From positions 1 to 18,421 of the forward strand of contig CALCYB010000137.1 in NCBI GenBank assembly GCA_937906485.1: DNA of 18,421 nucleotides, given 5' to 3'. Each line of letters starts with the position of its first letter. Within the stretch, counting starts at the first letter, position 1. Source of the DNA: an uncultured Rikenellaceae bacterium (GTDB taxonomy: Bacteria; Bacteroidota; Bacteroidia; Bacteroidales; UBA932). Made by a program: the position numbers and the translations under genes. This document shows, piece after piece, positions 7,626 to 15,386 of the stretch. The notes beneath the pieces were generated by a model. The model was not told where the DNA came from and ran no database searches. It saw only the letters and a program-made list of their open reading frames with translations.

Positions 7626-8756
7626 TTACAGGTTCAATTTCTTGCGGATGGCTTTGGGCAGGGCAGCTTTGTGGACCAGAATGCTGACGGTCTTGCCGCG
7701 GAAATAGCTTTCTGAAATGTTGTGGTAGCCCCCCGTCTCGTTGCAATCGGTGTTCCAGGAGTTTTTGGTGATGTAGTAACGGGTGCCGTACTGGTCCGTA
7801 GCGATGCCGGTGATGTGTTCCAGGTGGTCATCCGTGGTGGTGAAGTTTTCAAACGATGCCTGACGGCTTTCCTGCGTTACGACTTCTTCTTCGATGCGGC
7901 CTTCCATCTGAGCCAGTTCTTGGATCTTCAAGGATTTGTCCTTCGGGTTGAGGGTATATCCCTTTTGGAAAAATGCGTGGTAACCCGCTTCACTCACGTC
8001 ACCGTCCCATCCTACGGTATAGCCGTTTTCCAGGGCGTGGTCTACAATGGCCACCAGGTCATCCAGGGGAACGTTGTAGAGGGTTTCGTGGTCCCAGTTG
8101 TCCGGAATTTCCAGAGAGATGGGTTCATAATAGGGATGGTGGGAGAAACTGGTAAGTTCAATGTAGTCATCCAGGTTCAGCTCCAGCGATTCCCAGAAGG
8201 ATTGCGGAGTATGTTGTTTCCCTTCGTAAGTGAATTCGGTCGGGAGTTCGCCCAAGAAGATGTCCATAACGGCAGCTTGTAGGTCGCGGCCTTCCTGACT
8301 GCGGTCTTTCATCTGTACTGCAGCGCCGGCGATGGCGTTCAGGTAGGCATTCAAGGCTTCGTGGTCATGGGCTTCCTTGCCGTAGGTCAGCCCACTGTAT
8401 GCTCCTTCGGGAACGATCCCCTTTTCTGCGATGGCTTTCAAGGCCATGTGGAAGATGCTACCTTGTCCCAAGTTGCCTTTGCCGGCACGCAGGTAGTTGT
8501 CTTCTATGCGGTTGTTGTAGTTTTCGCGGACCACAAACATTTCAGACAGGTCCATTTCGCCTTTTCCGGTCCGGAGCAATTCGGATTCCAGGAAGGAAAT
8601 GGTGGAGAAGCACCAGCAGGTGCCGCTGTTTGCCTGATCCCTAACCGGAGTGGCCGGATTCTGAATGACCGTCGTAAACGAATAGGTCTGCCCTTGCAGG
8701 AGTGACCCTGTCAAGAGAAGACCTGTTACGACAGCCAGAAAATGATTGAATTTCAT
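7626..8756 (-). CDS. Secreted C1B-family cysteine peptidase (short form), second tandem copy
   Basis: 376 residues. Papain-superfamily peptidase of the bleomycin hydrolase/PepC (C1B) type, exported by a signal peptide of about 22 residues (hydrophobic core VVTGLLLTGSLL). The oxyanion glutamine (Gln41) and catalytic cysteine (Cys47, in SGTCWCF) have papain spacing. His311 (in TTDDH) and Asn332 (in KNSW) complete the triad. The KNSW motif is followed by N rather than the usual G. The C-terminus ends in KKLNL and lacks the LPAWD arm which in PepC restricts the enzyme to aminopeptidase action, so an endopeptidase or a specialised substrate is possible (inference). It follows its paralog by 19 bases and precedes pssA by 3 bases, so it is part of a minus-strand operon. 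Confidence 0.9.
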   Translation of the reverse strand: MKFNHFLAVVTGLLLTGSLLQGQTYSFTTVIQNPATPVRDQANSGTCWCFSTISFLESELLRTGKGEMDLSEMFVVRENYNNRIEDNYLRAGKGNLGQGSIFHMALKAIAEKGIVPEGAYSGLTYGKEAHDHEALNAYLNAIAGAAVQMKDRSQEGRDLQAAVMDIFLGELPTEFTYEGKQHTPQSFWESLELNLDDYIELTSFSHHPYYEPISLEIPDNWDHETLYNVPLDDLVAIVDHALENGYTVGWDGDVSEAGYHAFFQKGYTLNPKDKSLKIQELAQMEGRIEEEVVTQESRQASFENFTTTDDHLEHITGIATDQYGTRYYITKNSWNTDCNETGGYHNISESYFRGKTVSILVHKAALPKAIRKKLNL

Positions 8757-8775
8757 ACTACTGGCTTATTTTGAA

Positions 8776-9978
8776 TTACAAATTCAGTTTGGCGCGGATT
8801 TCGCCGGGGATGGCATTCTTGTTGATCAGAATGTCCATGGTTTTGTAGCGGACAAAAGCTTCGGAAACGTACCAGATACCTTCGTAGTCACCGGTCAGGC
8901 CCCAAGAGTTCTTTACCATGTAGTATTTGGTGCCGTTTTGGTCTTTTGCCATACCGAAGATCTGCATACCGTGGTCATCGGTGGTTTGGTAGTTGTCGTA
9001 TCCTTCTTGACGCATTTCTTGGGTGATTTCACGTTCAATGATCGGAGATTCGAAGAATTTGTCTTTGCGTTGTTGAGGGCTCAGACCTACCCAACGTGCC
9101 TGGTCGCTGCCGCTGTTCATGGTAGCTTCTTCATCGGGCACGATACCCAGACCTTTGCGGTTGAAACCGATTTCGCTCACGTCAGAAGCCCAAGCCAAGG
9201 TGTAACCGTTGGCCAATGCGTTGTCGATGATGGCGATCAGGTCGTCGATCGGAACGTTGTAGGCTTCTTCCCAGCGCCAGTTGTCCGGAACTTCGATGAC
9301 CATCTTTTCATAGAAGGGATGGTGAGTGAAAGAAGTCAGGTCAACGTAGTTGTTCAAATCAATGCCCAAGGATTCCATGTAGGTTTTCGGGGTGTATTCA
9401 ACACCTTCTACAACGAAAGTTTCAGGAACTTGGCCCAGGTAGGCATCCAGAACGCCTTGGTAACCTTTTCTCCAGGCCGGAGTCAGTTTGCCGTTGCCGT
9501 TTTTGATGACTGCGTTCACATAAGCGGACAAGATGTTGTCCATTTCACCGTGTACGTGTTTGTCAAAACCGTAGTTGAGGCCGGGCATTACCGATTCGGG
9601 AACGATACCGTAAGTTTTCAGCACGGTCAGCACGTCACCGAAAGACGAACCGGGACCGAAGTTCAAAGCACCATGCAGACGTACAAATTTTTCACCTTTG
9701 TCGCCGTAGGCTTTGTTGACGATGAACATTTCCGCCAAATCCAAGTCACCTTGGTAACCGGCTTTGAGGATTTCTGATTCAAAGAAAGAAATGCCGGAGA
9801 AAGCCCAGCAGGTACCGGAACGGTTCTGGTCTTTTACCGGGGTAATCGGGTTTTCATAAATGATTTCGAATTTGTAACCTTCGGGTTGTTCTTCTTTTTT
9901 GTTTTTCTTCTTGGCAAAAGCGGTCGGAGCAATTACCATCAATGCCAAGGAGGCAATCAGTAAGGATTTGAAATTCAT
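8776..9978 (-). CDS. Secreted C1B-family cysteine peptidase (short form), first tandem copy
   Basis: 400 residues. Paralog of the next gene in the operon; the two align along their whole length by eye, sharing the D-Q-x2-SGTCW block, the HHP-x-YE segment, TTDDH, KNSW and the KLNL end. The signal peptide is about 22 residues (ending PTAFA), followed by a very basic K/E stretch. The catalytic set is Gln51, Cys57, His336 and Asn357, all present, with the standard KNSWG. It has the short C-terminus without the PepC LPAWD arm. Exported, so it acts in the periplasm, at the surface or outside the cell. It is the first gene of the operon, driven by a consensus Bacteroidetes promoter at 10026-10056. 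The duplication could represent specificity divergence. Substrate unknown. Confidence 0.92.
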   Translation of the reverse strand: MNFKSLLIASLALMVIAPTAFAKKKNKKEEQPEGYKFEIIYENPITPVKDQNRSGTCWAFSGISFFESEILKAGYQGDLDLAEMFIVNKAYGDKGEKFVRLHGALNFGPGSSFGDVLTVLKTYGIVPESVMPGLNYGFDKHVHGEMDNILSAYVNAVIKNGNGKLTPAWRKGYQGVLDAYLGQVPETFVVEGVEYTPKTYMESLGIDLNNYVDLTSFTHHPFYEKMVIEVPDNWRWEEAYNVPIDDLIAIIDNALANGYTLAWASDVSEIGFNRKGLGIVPDEEATMNSGSDQARWVGLSPQQRKDKFFESPIIEREITQEMRQEGYDNYQTTDDHGMQIFGMAKDQNGTKYYMVKNSWGLTGDYEGIWYVSEAFVRYKTMDILINKNAIPGEIRAKLNL

Positions 9979-10025
9979 AAAAAATAATAATTTAACAATA
10001 AGTAAAATAATTCGATTTTAAGCAA

Positions 10026-10056
10026 CAAATATAGCGATTCAGAAGTGAAACACAAA
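10026..10056 (-). promoter_or_regulatory. Full Bacteroidetes promoter for the peptidase-pssA operon
   Basis: Reading the minus strand, TTTG (10056-10053), 19 bases, then TATATTTG (10033-10026): an exact match to the TTTG / TAnnTTTG consensus with ideal spacing. It lies 48 bases before the start of the first peptidase gene. Confidence 0.8.
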
Positions 10057-10080
10057 ATAAAGTCGTTGCGGGTAGAATTA

Positions 10081-10112
10081 TTTGTGATAAAGGAGAGAAA
10101 GACTTACATTTG
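10081..10112 (+). promoter_or_regulatory. Full Bacteroidetes promoter for the barrel-like protein gene
   Basis: TTTG (10081-10084), 20 bases, then TACATTTG (10105-10112): an exact consensus match, predicting transcription starting near 10119 and a leader of about 20 bases. It is divergent from, and within 25 bases of, the peptidase operon promoter. A TTG at 10110 lies inside the -7 box, so it cannot be the start codon. Confidence 0.8.
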
Positions 10113-10139
10113 CGTAAGACCATTATAACCTTTAAGACC

Positions 10140-11738
10140 ATGAAGAAATTATTGTTGCTTACGTTTGTTCTGGCTTGCTGCACCCAAGTTGCGACCCTTG
10201 CCCAGACCCATAAGTATGAGCGTTCCGGGATGACCATCCTGCACACGGATTACCAGGACAGATATGATGACGAGATCGATTACTATTTTGCCAATTATCG
10301 TCCTTCGGGCCGGTATGATTTGAACCAGTTGACCTTGCAATCCATTCAAATCAATGAGGACCGTGACCATTTCCGGTCCGGTACAAGAGAATACACTTCC
10401 TATAATTATGCCAACAGCATCCTCGCCTACCTGAACCGGACCAATGTCGGGCTTGATGTTGTGGCCAAGATGTTCAACCGTCAGCCGGACGGACGAATGG
10501 ATATTTCCCTGATGGAAGAACGTGGGTTGTACAATGCAACCGATGAAGAATATATCCAGAGTGTAGCGACCAAACGCGGTCTGGACCAGCTCAAGGACTT
10601 CGGCGAAAACCTGATTGCCCACAGTTACATCACGGTGATGGATTACCAGAATATCCGTTACCAGTACAGCACCGAAGAAGGGGATGAAGACGGAGAATAT
10701 TACTGGATGGGTAATGCGATCGGTTATCTGTACCAGATCGACTGGAGCCTGGAGCTGCTTGACCAGGTATATGACTGCTGGATCCAGGATGATGACAATG
10801 AAGAAACCATTGCACAGAAAAATGCGGCTTTTGAAAAGATCCAGGTACCGTTCAAACTGATTCTGACCTCGGTCTGTTCGTTGAAGGTGGATACGGATAT
10901 CGAATCCTCACAACGTGCCTACAAGACCATCGATGTGGACCGCCAGAAAGAAAAGAAGTTCTATGAAATGCTTAAGGAAGGTACCAATACCATCTTCTGG
11001 AACTTTGAGGAACAGCATGCGCGTTTCCAATTGAAGGTCGGTGTTTATGAGACCCATCCTGTCCGCGCAAAATTGGGCAGCAAGGAAGGACTGTACCGGG
11101 ATATGGTCTTCTATGTGTACGAAAACGTAGCGGATGCCAACAATCAGATCCGTCAGAAACGGGTCGGCGTCATTGCCGTGTCCAATGAAATTGCGGATAA
11201 CCGTCATGTGGCCTCCGGAGAAAGTGAGTTGACCCGCTTCTACCGGATTGCAGGGGGGCGTGTTGAGCCTGGTCAGTCCATTACTGAAAAGAAGTTCAGA
11301 CGTCTGGCCTTTGAATTGGCCGGTGCCCGTTATGCTGGAAACGGAGGTGTCTTGGGCGCCCGTTTCGGGGTTGAGGGGGATATGTATGGCGGACGTTACG
11401 GTCAGATCTTTTACGGGATTGACATCAACATCCTGGAAGAGAGTGTGAATGCCGGAGCCCGTGTCGGCTATGGCGTCCGTGTCAACAACTTTCAATTGTA
11501 TCCCTATGTAGGTGCCAATTACGATATGCTGTATGATAGTTCTGATAATGAAGAGAAGACCAACAAAGCCTGGTACCTGGCTGCCGGTTTGAAAATGAAC
11601 ATGAACATCTGGTTCCCGGTATGGCTGACCTGCAACGTCGGTTATAGCCAATACCTGATGGGTGGGGCGCTTTATGAGGCTTCCGGTGTGGATTTGACCG
11701 GGCTTTACATGACGGCAGGTTTGCGTTATTATTTCTAG
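10140..11738 (+). CDS. Secreted protein of unknown function with beta-barrel-like C-terminal domain
   Basis: 532 residues; I do not recognise the family. The N-terminus is an export signal (MKKLLLLTFVLACC...LAQ). A V-L-A-C stretch could act as a lipobox, but a later cleavage after LAQ is equally plausible. The middle (about 45-390) is a soluble, acidic region with many aromatic residues and no catalytic motif that I can name. The last 140 residues (from about 393) alternate hydrophobic and polar residues in glycine-rich strands, including AGARVGYGVRV, YPYVGANYDM and MTAGLRYYF. They end in an aromatic Phe, as outer-membrane barrel proteins do. ATG 10140 is chosen because the promoter -7 box overlaps any upstream start. 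It has its own promoter and terminator, so it is a single-gene unit, divergent from the secreted peptidases. Confidence 0.85.
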   Translation: MKKLLLLTFVLACCTQVATLAQTHKYERSGMTILHTDYQDRYDDEIDYYFANYRPSGRYDLNQLTLQSIQINEDRDHFRSGTREYTSYNYANSILAYLNRTNVGLDVVAKMFNRQPDGRMDISLMEERGLYNATDEEYIQSVATKRGLDQLKDFGENLIAHSYITVMDYQNIRYQYSTEEGDEDGEYYWMGNAIGYLYQIDWSLELLDQVYDCWIQDDDNEETIAQKNAAFEKIQVPFKLILTSVCSLKVDTDIESSQRAYKTIDVDRQKEKKFYEMLKEGTNTIFWNFEEQHARFQLKVGVYETHPVRAKLGSKEGLYRDMVFYVYENVADANNQIRQKRVGVIAVSNEIADNRHVASGESELTRFYRIAGGRVEPGQSITEKKFRRLAFELAGARYAGNGGVLGARFGVEGDMYGGRYGQIFYGIDINILEESVNAGARVGYGVRVNNFQLYPYVGANYDMLYDSSDNEEKTNKAWYLAAGLKMNMNIWFPVWLTCNVGYSQYLMGGALYEASGVDLTGLYMTAGLRYYF

Positions 11739-11773
11739 ACCAGCAGGACTCGGGGAATCCGGGAGAAGAAGAG

Positions 11774-11806
11774 CGGTGGTTCGGGTATCCGAATCACCGT
11801 TTTTTT
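11774..11806 (+). terminator. Rho-independent terminator after the barrel-like protein gene
   Basis: An 11-bp stem (CGGTGGTTCGG with CCGAATCACCG, one G-U pair) and a GTAT-type loop are followed directly by seven T. It lies 36 bases after the stop codon and separates this gene from clpB. Confidence 0.85.
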
Positions 11807-11896
11807 GTGCCAACTTGTCAGCGGAACGGGTTTGGCAAGTCAATTGCAATAGGTTCAGATAGAATTGGAACACTTTAATTTAATAATTGAAATACG

Positions 11897-14026
11897 ATGA
11901 GTTCAGAAAACAAGCAACTGTTAGACAAGTTCGCGATTAACTTGAATGAGCGGGCGAAAGCGGGCAGATTGGATCCGGTGATCGGACGTGATGACGAGAT
12001 TCGGCGGGTATTGCAGATTCTTAGCCGTCGGACCAAAAACAACCCGATTCTCGTAGGGGAACCCGGGGTAGGTAAAACTGCGATTTCAGAAGGCATTGCG
12101 CAACGGATTGTAAATGCGGATGTGCCTGAAAATCTTAAGACGAAACAAATCTATTCGTTGGATATGGGAGCCCTGGTTGCCGGTGCAAAATACCAGGGAG
12201 AATTTGAAGAACGCCTCAAAGGGGTCATCAAAGCGGTGGTTGAAAGTGAAGGGGAGATCATCTTGTTTATTGATGAGATCCATACGTTGGTAGGTGCCGG
12301 GCGCAGTTCCGGAGCCATGGATGCCGCCAATATCCTCAAACCGGCTCTGGCCCGAGGTGAGTTGAGGGCCATCGGTTCGACCACTTTGGATGAATACCGC
12401 AAATATTTTGAAGAAGACAAGGCACTGGAGCGGAGATTCCAGATGGTGCTGGTCGAGGAACCTTCTCCGGCTGCGTCCATTTCCATCTTGAGGGGATTGC
12501 AGGAACGGTACGAGAATCACCATCAGGTCCGCATCGATGATGATGCCATCATTGCTGCTGTGGAACTTTCTCACCGCTACATTACCAACCGTTTTCTGCC
12601 GGATAAGGCCATTGACTTGATTGACGAGGCGGCCTCAAAACTTCGCCTGGAAATGAATTCCGTGCCCGAAAGCATCGATGAGCTGGACCGGAAGATCCGT
12701 CAGTTGGAGATTGAGAAAGCTGCCCTCAAACGGGAAGGAAAATCACCTAAGCTGGAAGAACTGAGCCAACAGCTGAAAGACTTGTTGGAGCAGCGCAAGG
12801 AGATAGGCAAGAGGTGGGAGGCAGAAAAAGAACTGCTGCATCGGATCCAGCAAAAAAGGGAGATGATCGAACGTTTCCGTTTTCAGGCAGAAGAAGCCGA
12901 ACGTAACGGTGATTATGGCCGGGTGGCCGAATTGCGCTATGGTAAAATGGTGGAGGCCCAGACCGAAATGGAAGAAATGCAACGCCAACAGGCAGAGAAC
13001 CCCAATCCGCTGATCAACGAGTCTGTTGAGCCGGAAGACATTGCCGAAGTGGTTTCCCGATGGACGGGCATACCTGTGCGTCGGATGCTTGAGAGTGAAA
13101 AAAACAAACTTCTGCACCTGGAAGAAACCCTGCACAAACGAGTGGTGGGACAAGATGAGGCGATTCGTGCCGTGGCGGATGCAGTGCGCCGCAACCGGGC
13201 CGGGCTGCAGAATGAAAAACGGCCCATCGGATCGTTTCTGTTTTTGGGAACGACGGGGGTCGGTAAGACCGAACTGGCGAAGGCTTTGGCGGAGGTTTTG
13301 TTCAGTGATGAAAACATGATGACCCGTATCGATATGAGTGAGTATCAGGAACGGCATTCTGTCAGCCGCCTGGTGGGTGCGCCTCCCGGTTATGTGGGCT
13401 ATGAGGAGGGCGGTCAGCTGACCGAGGCGGTACGGCGCAAACCCTATTCAGTCATCCTGTTGGATGAAATCGAAAAGGCGCATCCGGATGTCTTCAATAT
13501 TTTGTTGCAGGTGTTGGATGACGGTCGTCTGACGGATAACAAAGGAAGAACGGTGGACTTCAAGAATACCTTGTTGATCATGACTTCCAACGTGGGGGCA
13601 GAGGTCATCCAACGGTACATGGAGAAACTGGAGGAGGGTTCTCGTGAAACCCTGCTGGAGGAATGCCGGCAGGAAGTGATCCGTATCCTCAAACAAATGG
13701 TGCGTCCCGAATTCATCAACCGGATTGATGAAATCATCATGTTCGAGCCGTTGAGTCGGGAGCACATCCGTGGAATTCTGCAGATCCAACTGGAGGATGT
13801 CCGTAGAAAACTGGCCGAGCAAGGCATGCAGATTGAGTTCGCTCCAGCTTTTATGGATTACTTGTGTGAGAAAGGGTACGATCCGGCATACGGGGCCCGT
13901 CCCCTCAAACGGATCTTGCAGCGGGAACTGGTCAACGAGTTGGCCAAAGGCATTCTTGAAAACAGAATTTCCAAGGAGGAACCGGTGCTGGTGGATGTGC
14001 AGGATGGGCAGCTGGTGATCCGATAG
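11897..14026 (+). CDS. clpB: ClpB-type AAA+ disaggregase lacking the N-terminal domain
   Basis: 709 residues against about 860 for usual ClpB. Cytoplasmic ATP-driven protein disaggregase working with DnaK. NBD1 has Walker A at 54-61 (GEPGVGKT), pore-loop Tyr99 (KYQGEFEER) and Walker B D126-E127. The coiled-coil middle domain spans about 255-390 and identifies ClpB rather than ClpA/C. NBD2 has Walker A at 451-458 (GTTGVGKT), pore-loop Tyr499 (GAPPGYVGY) and Walker B LLDEIEK. An arginine-finger region (FINRID) and the C-terminal domain are present. The protein starts in the linker just before NBD1, so the two N-terminal Clp repeats are missing. The upstream 158 bases contain a terminator and no coding remnant, so this is not a frameshift. 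E. coli makes a comparable short ClpB from an internal start; here only the short form is encoded. A -7-like TAGAATTG lies at 11860-11867 but is imperfect. Confidence 0.93.
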   Translation: MSSENKQLLDKFAINLNERAKAGRLDPVIGRDDEIRRVLQILSRRTKNNPILVGEPGVGKTAISEGIAQRIVNADVPENLKTKQIYSLDMGALVAGAKYQGEFEERLKGVIKAVVESEGEIILFIDEIHTLVGAGRSSGAMDAANILKPALARGELRAIGSTTLDEYRKYFEEDKALERRFQMVLVEEPSPAASISILRGLQERYENHHQVRIDDDAIIAAVELSHRYITNRFLPDKAIDLIDEAASKLRLEMNSVPESIDELDRKIRQLEIEKAALKREGKSPKLEELSQQLKDLLEQRKEIGKRWEAEKELLHRIQQKREMIERFRFQAEEAERNGDYGRVAELRYGKMVEAQTEMEEMQRQQAENPNPLINESVEPEDIAEVVSRWTGIPVRRMLESEKNKLLHLEETLHKRVVGQDEAIRAVADAVRRNRAGLQNEKRPIGSFLFLGTTGVGKTELAKALAEVLFSDENMMTRIDMSEYQERHSVSRLVGAPPGYVGYEEGGQLTEAVRRKPYSVILLDEIEKAHPDVFNILLQVLDDGRLTDNKGRTVDFKNTLLIMTSNVGAEVIQRYMEKLEEGSRETLLEECRQEVIRILKQMVRPEFINRIDEIIMFEPLSREHIRGILQIQLEDVRRKLAEQGMQIEFAPAFMDYLCEKGYDPAYGARPLKRILQRELVNELAKGILENRISKEEPVLVDVQDGQLVIR

Positions 14027-14029
14027 GAG

Positions 14030-14356
14030 TCAGATCCACTTTGCTACCTGGCTGATAAAAAGAGAGGCGTTACGAATCAGCTGTTCGAGCTGATCGTACG
14101 CCTTTGCTTTTTGATTGAGTCTTCTGGCAATCTCCCGCAAGCTTTTGGACAATTGCTGGAGTTCTTTGGCCATGGGCTTGAAATCGATATCTGCAAATGT
14201 CTGTTGCAGGAGAATGAGGTGTTCGGTGCTGTGTAGTCCTGCCAGGGTGTTTTCGAGGGCTTGCCGCTCTTTCGGGTCCAAGTCCGGATTGCCGAGCAGG
14301 TTTCTGCTCTCCTGCATCAAGGATCGGATCTGTGTTAGTTGGTCTTCTTTAGTCAT
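14030..14356 (-). CDS. Small helical protein of unknown function
   Basis: 108 residues, not recognised. Composition is rich in L, Q, E, K and R without cysteine or signal peptide. Heptad-like leucine spacing (about 60-95, including LQQLSKSLREIARRL) suggests two or three long helices, a coiled coil. It is convergent with clpB, the stops being separated by 3 bases with no terminator between, so the transcripts probably overlap. The plus-strand frame opposite it has a much less protein-like composition. A cytoplasmic structural or regulatory role is possible, but nothing in the sequence defines it. Confidence 0.65.
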   Translation of the reverse strand: MTKEDQLTQIRSLMQESRNLLGNPDLDPKERQALENTLAGLHSTEHLILLQQTFADIDFKPMAKELQQLSKSLREIARRLNQKAKAYDQLEQLIRNASLFISQVAKWI

Positions 14357-14405
14357 GCCCAGTTAATGCGGCAGGGTAGGGAAATGTGACAAGATCCTGC
14401 TGGGA

Positions 14406-15284
14406 TTAAAAGCGTTGGACCTGATACATGTAGATCAGACCGTCGCGAAGTCCTGAACGCCAGTAGTCCCAACTATGGTCTCCATTGCGGACACGGTACT
14501 GGTGGGTGATGCCCTTGTCGCGCATCAGCATGTGCAGGGTGGAGTTGCCTCGGTACAGGAAGTCATCATCACCACAGTCTATGTAGAAATTGACCGCTTT
14601 TCGCTGGTCTTCCGGCATGTCTTGCACCAGTTTCAATATCGAGTTGGCGTACCAATGCTCGGACAGTTGTTTCTTGGTGCATCCGTAGAGTTCCATCATG
14701 CCGTAACTAGTGCCGCCTTTCCCGTTGAAACGGTCTAGCATTTCCTGGTCGGTCATCACAGCTGCGCTGAGGGCGATGCAGACACCGAACAGGTCGGGGT
14801 ATTTGATGGAGTAGAGCAAGGAGCCGTAGCCGCCCATGGACAGGCCACCGATGGCTCGGGTGATTTTGGTGCCGAATACTTTGTAGTTCTTCTCGATGTG
14901 GGGGATGAATTCTTTGATGAACATGTCTTCGTAGTCATCGGAACCATCCGCGAGGTTGATGTACCAGCCGTTGTCTGCGTTGGGGGAAACAATGATCAGG
15001 GGTTGAATCTGTCCGGTTGCGCTCAATTCGTCCGCGGTCTTGTCCATTTCCCCATAGTAGAGCCAGTTGGCTTCGTCACCGCCGTAGCCATGCAGCAGAT
15101 ACAGGATGCGGTACTGGCGGTCGGAAGTTTCGTAATCTGCCGGCAGATAGACGGTATAGGCAATGTCCCGGTCCAGAATTTCGCTGTGCATGACTTCGTG
15201 GGCCAGGGCTCGGCTGGATTGGGATAAGCCCGGGAGGGTCGCTGCGATCCATCCCAGACAGATAAGGATCAAAAATCTACGCAT
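14406..15284 (-). CDS. Secreted alpha/beta-hydrolase esterase (esterase D / antigen 85-like family)
   Basis: 292 residues. Belongs to the putative esterase family that includes feruloyl and S-formylglutathione hydrolases and antigen 85; in gut Bacteroidales such secreted members are often acetyl- or feruloyl-esterases on plant polysaccharide. The signal peptide (LILICLGWIAATLPGLSQ) indicates export. The oxyanion segment LLHGYGGDEANW is at about 63-74. The nucleophile is Ser149 in GLSMGG, the probable acid Asp240 (in DCGDDD), and the general base His270 (in NGDHSWDYW), all in the usual order. ATG 15284 is used; the upstream in-frame TTG at 15296 adds only four residues and is not needed. A -7 box (15311-15318) lies 27 bases upstream. 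The substrate cannot be told, and no polysaccharide-utilisation genes are in the window. Confidence 0.9.
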   Translation of the reverse strand: MRRFLILICLGWIAATLPGLSQSSRALAHEVMHSEILDRDIAYTVYLPADYETSDRQYRILYLLHGYGGDEANWLYYGEMDKTADELSATGQIQPLIIVSPNADNGWYINLADGSDDYEDMFIKEFIPHIEKNYKVFGTKITRAIGGLSMGGYGSLLYSIKYPDLFGVCIALSAAVMTDQEMLDRFNGKGGTSYGMMELYGCTKKQLSEHWYANSILKLVQDMPEDQRKAVNFYIDCGDDDFLYRGNSTLHMLMRDKGITHQYRVRNGDHSWDYWRSGLRDGLIYMYQVQRF

Positions 15285-15310
15285 AGTTGCAATCAATTAA
15301 GAATTGGAGA

Positions 15311-15318
15311 CAAATGTA
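15311..15318 (-). promoter_or_regulatory. Bacteroidetes -7 box for the esterase gene
   Basis: On the minus strand TACATTTG, an exact TAnnTTTG match 27 bases before the esterase ATG. The expected -33 position falls in a poly-T stretch belonging to the preceding terminator, without a clear TTTG. Confidence 0.5.
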
Positions 15319-15335
15319 CGTGATTTTTGAGAAAG

Positions 15336-15367
15336 AAAAAAAAGTGCCACCTTTTCAGGCAGCACTT
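15336..15367 (-). terminator. Rho-independent terminator of the PepSY-like gene
   Basis: Minus strand: a 10-bp stem (AAGTGCTGCC with GGTGGCACTT, two G-U pairs) and a 6-base loop, followed by about eight T. It begins 20 bases after the stop of the PepSY-like gene and abuts the esterase promoter. Confidence 0.8.
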
Positions 15368-15386
15368 CTGGAGTCTTGTTTTGAAA

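Noticed and set aside
8746..9777. A 343-codon open frame on the plus strand
   Set aside because: Antisense to the C1B peptidase with complete active-site motifs and a consensus promoter; a shadow caused by codon bias.
11860..11867. TAGAATTG as a -7 box for clpB
   Set aside because: It has a mismatch in the TTTG half and no TTTG at proper spacing, so it is not listed as a promoter.
10908..11873. A 321-codon open frame on the minus strand
   Set aside because: Antisense to the barrel-like protein gene and runs through its terminator hairpin; composition is not protein-like.
11739..11896. Frameshifted remnant of a ClpB N-terminal domain upstream of clpB
   Set aside because: The region is only 158 bases, contains a terminator, and no frame resembles Clp N-domain repeats.
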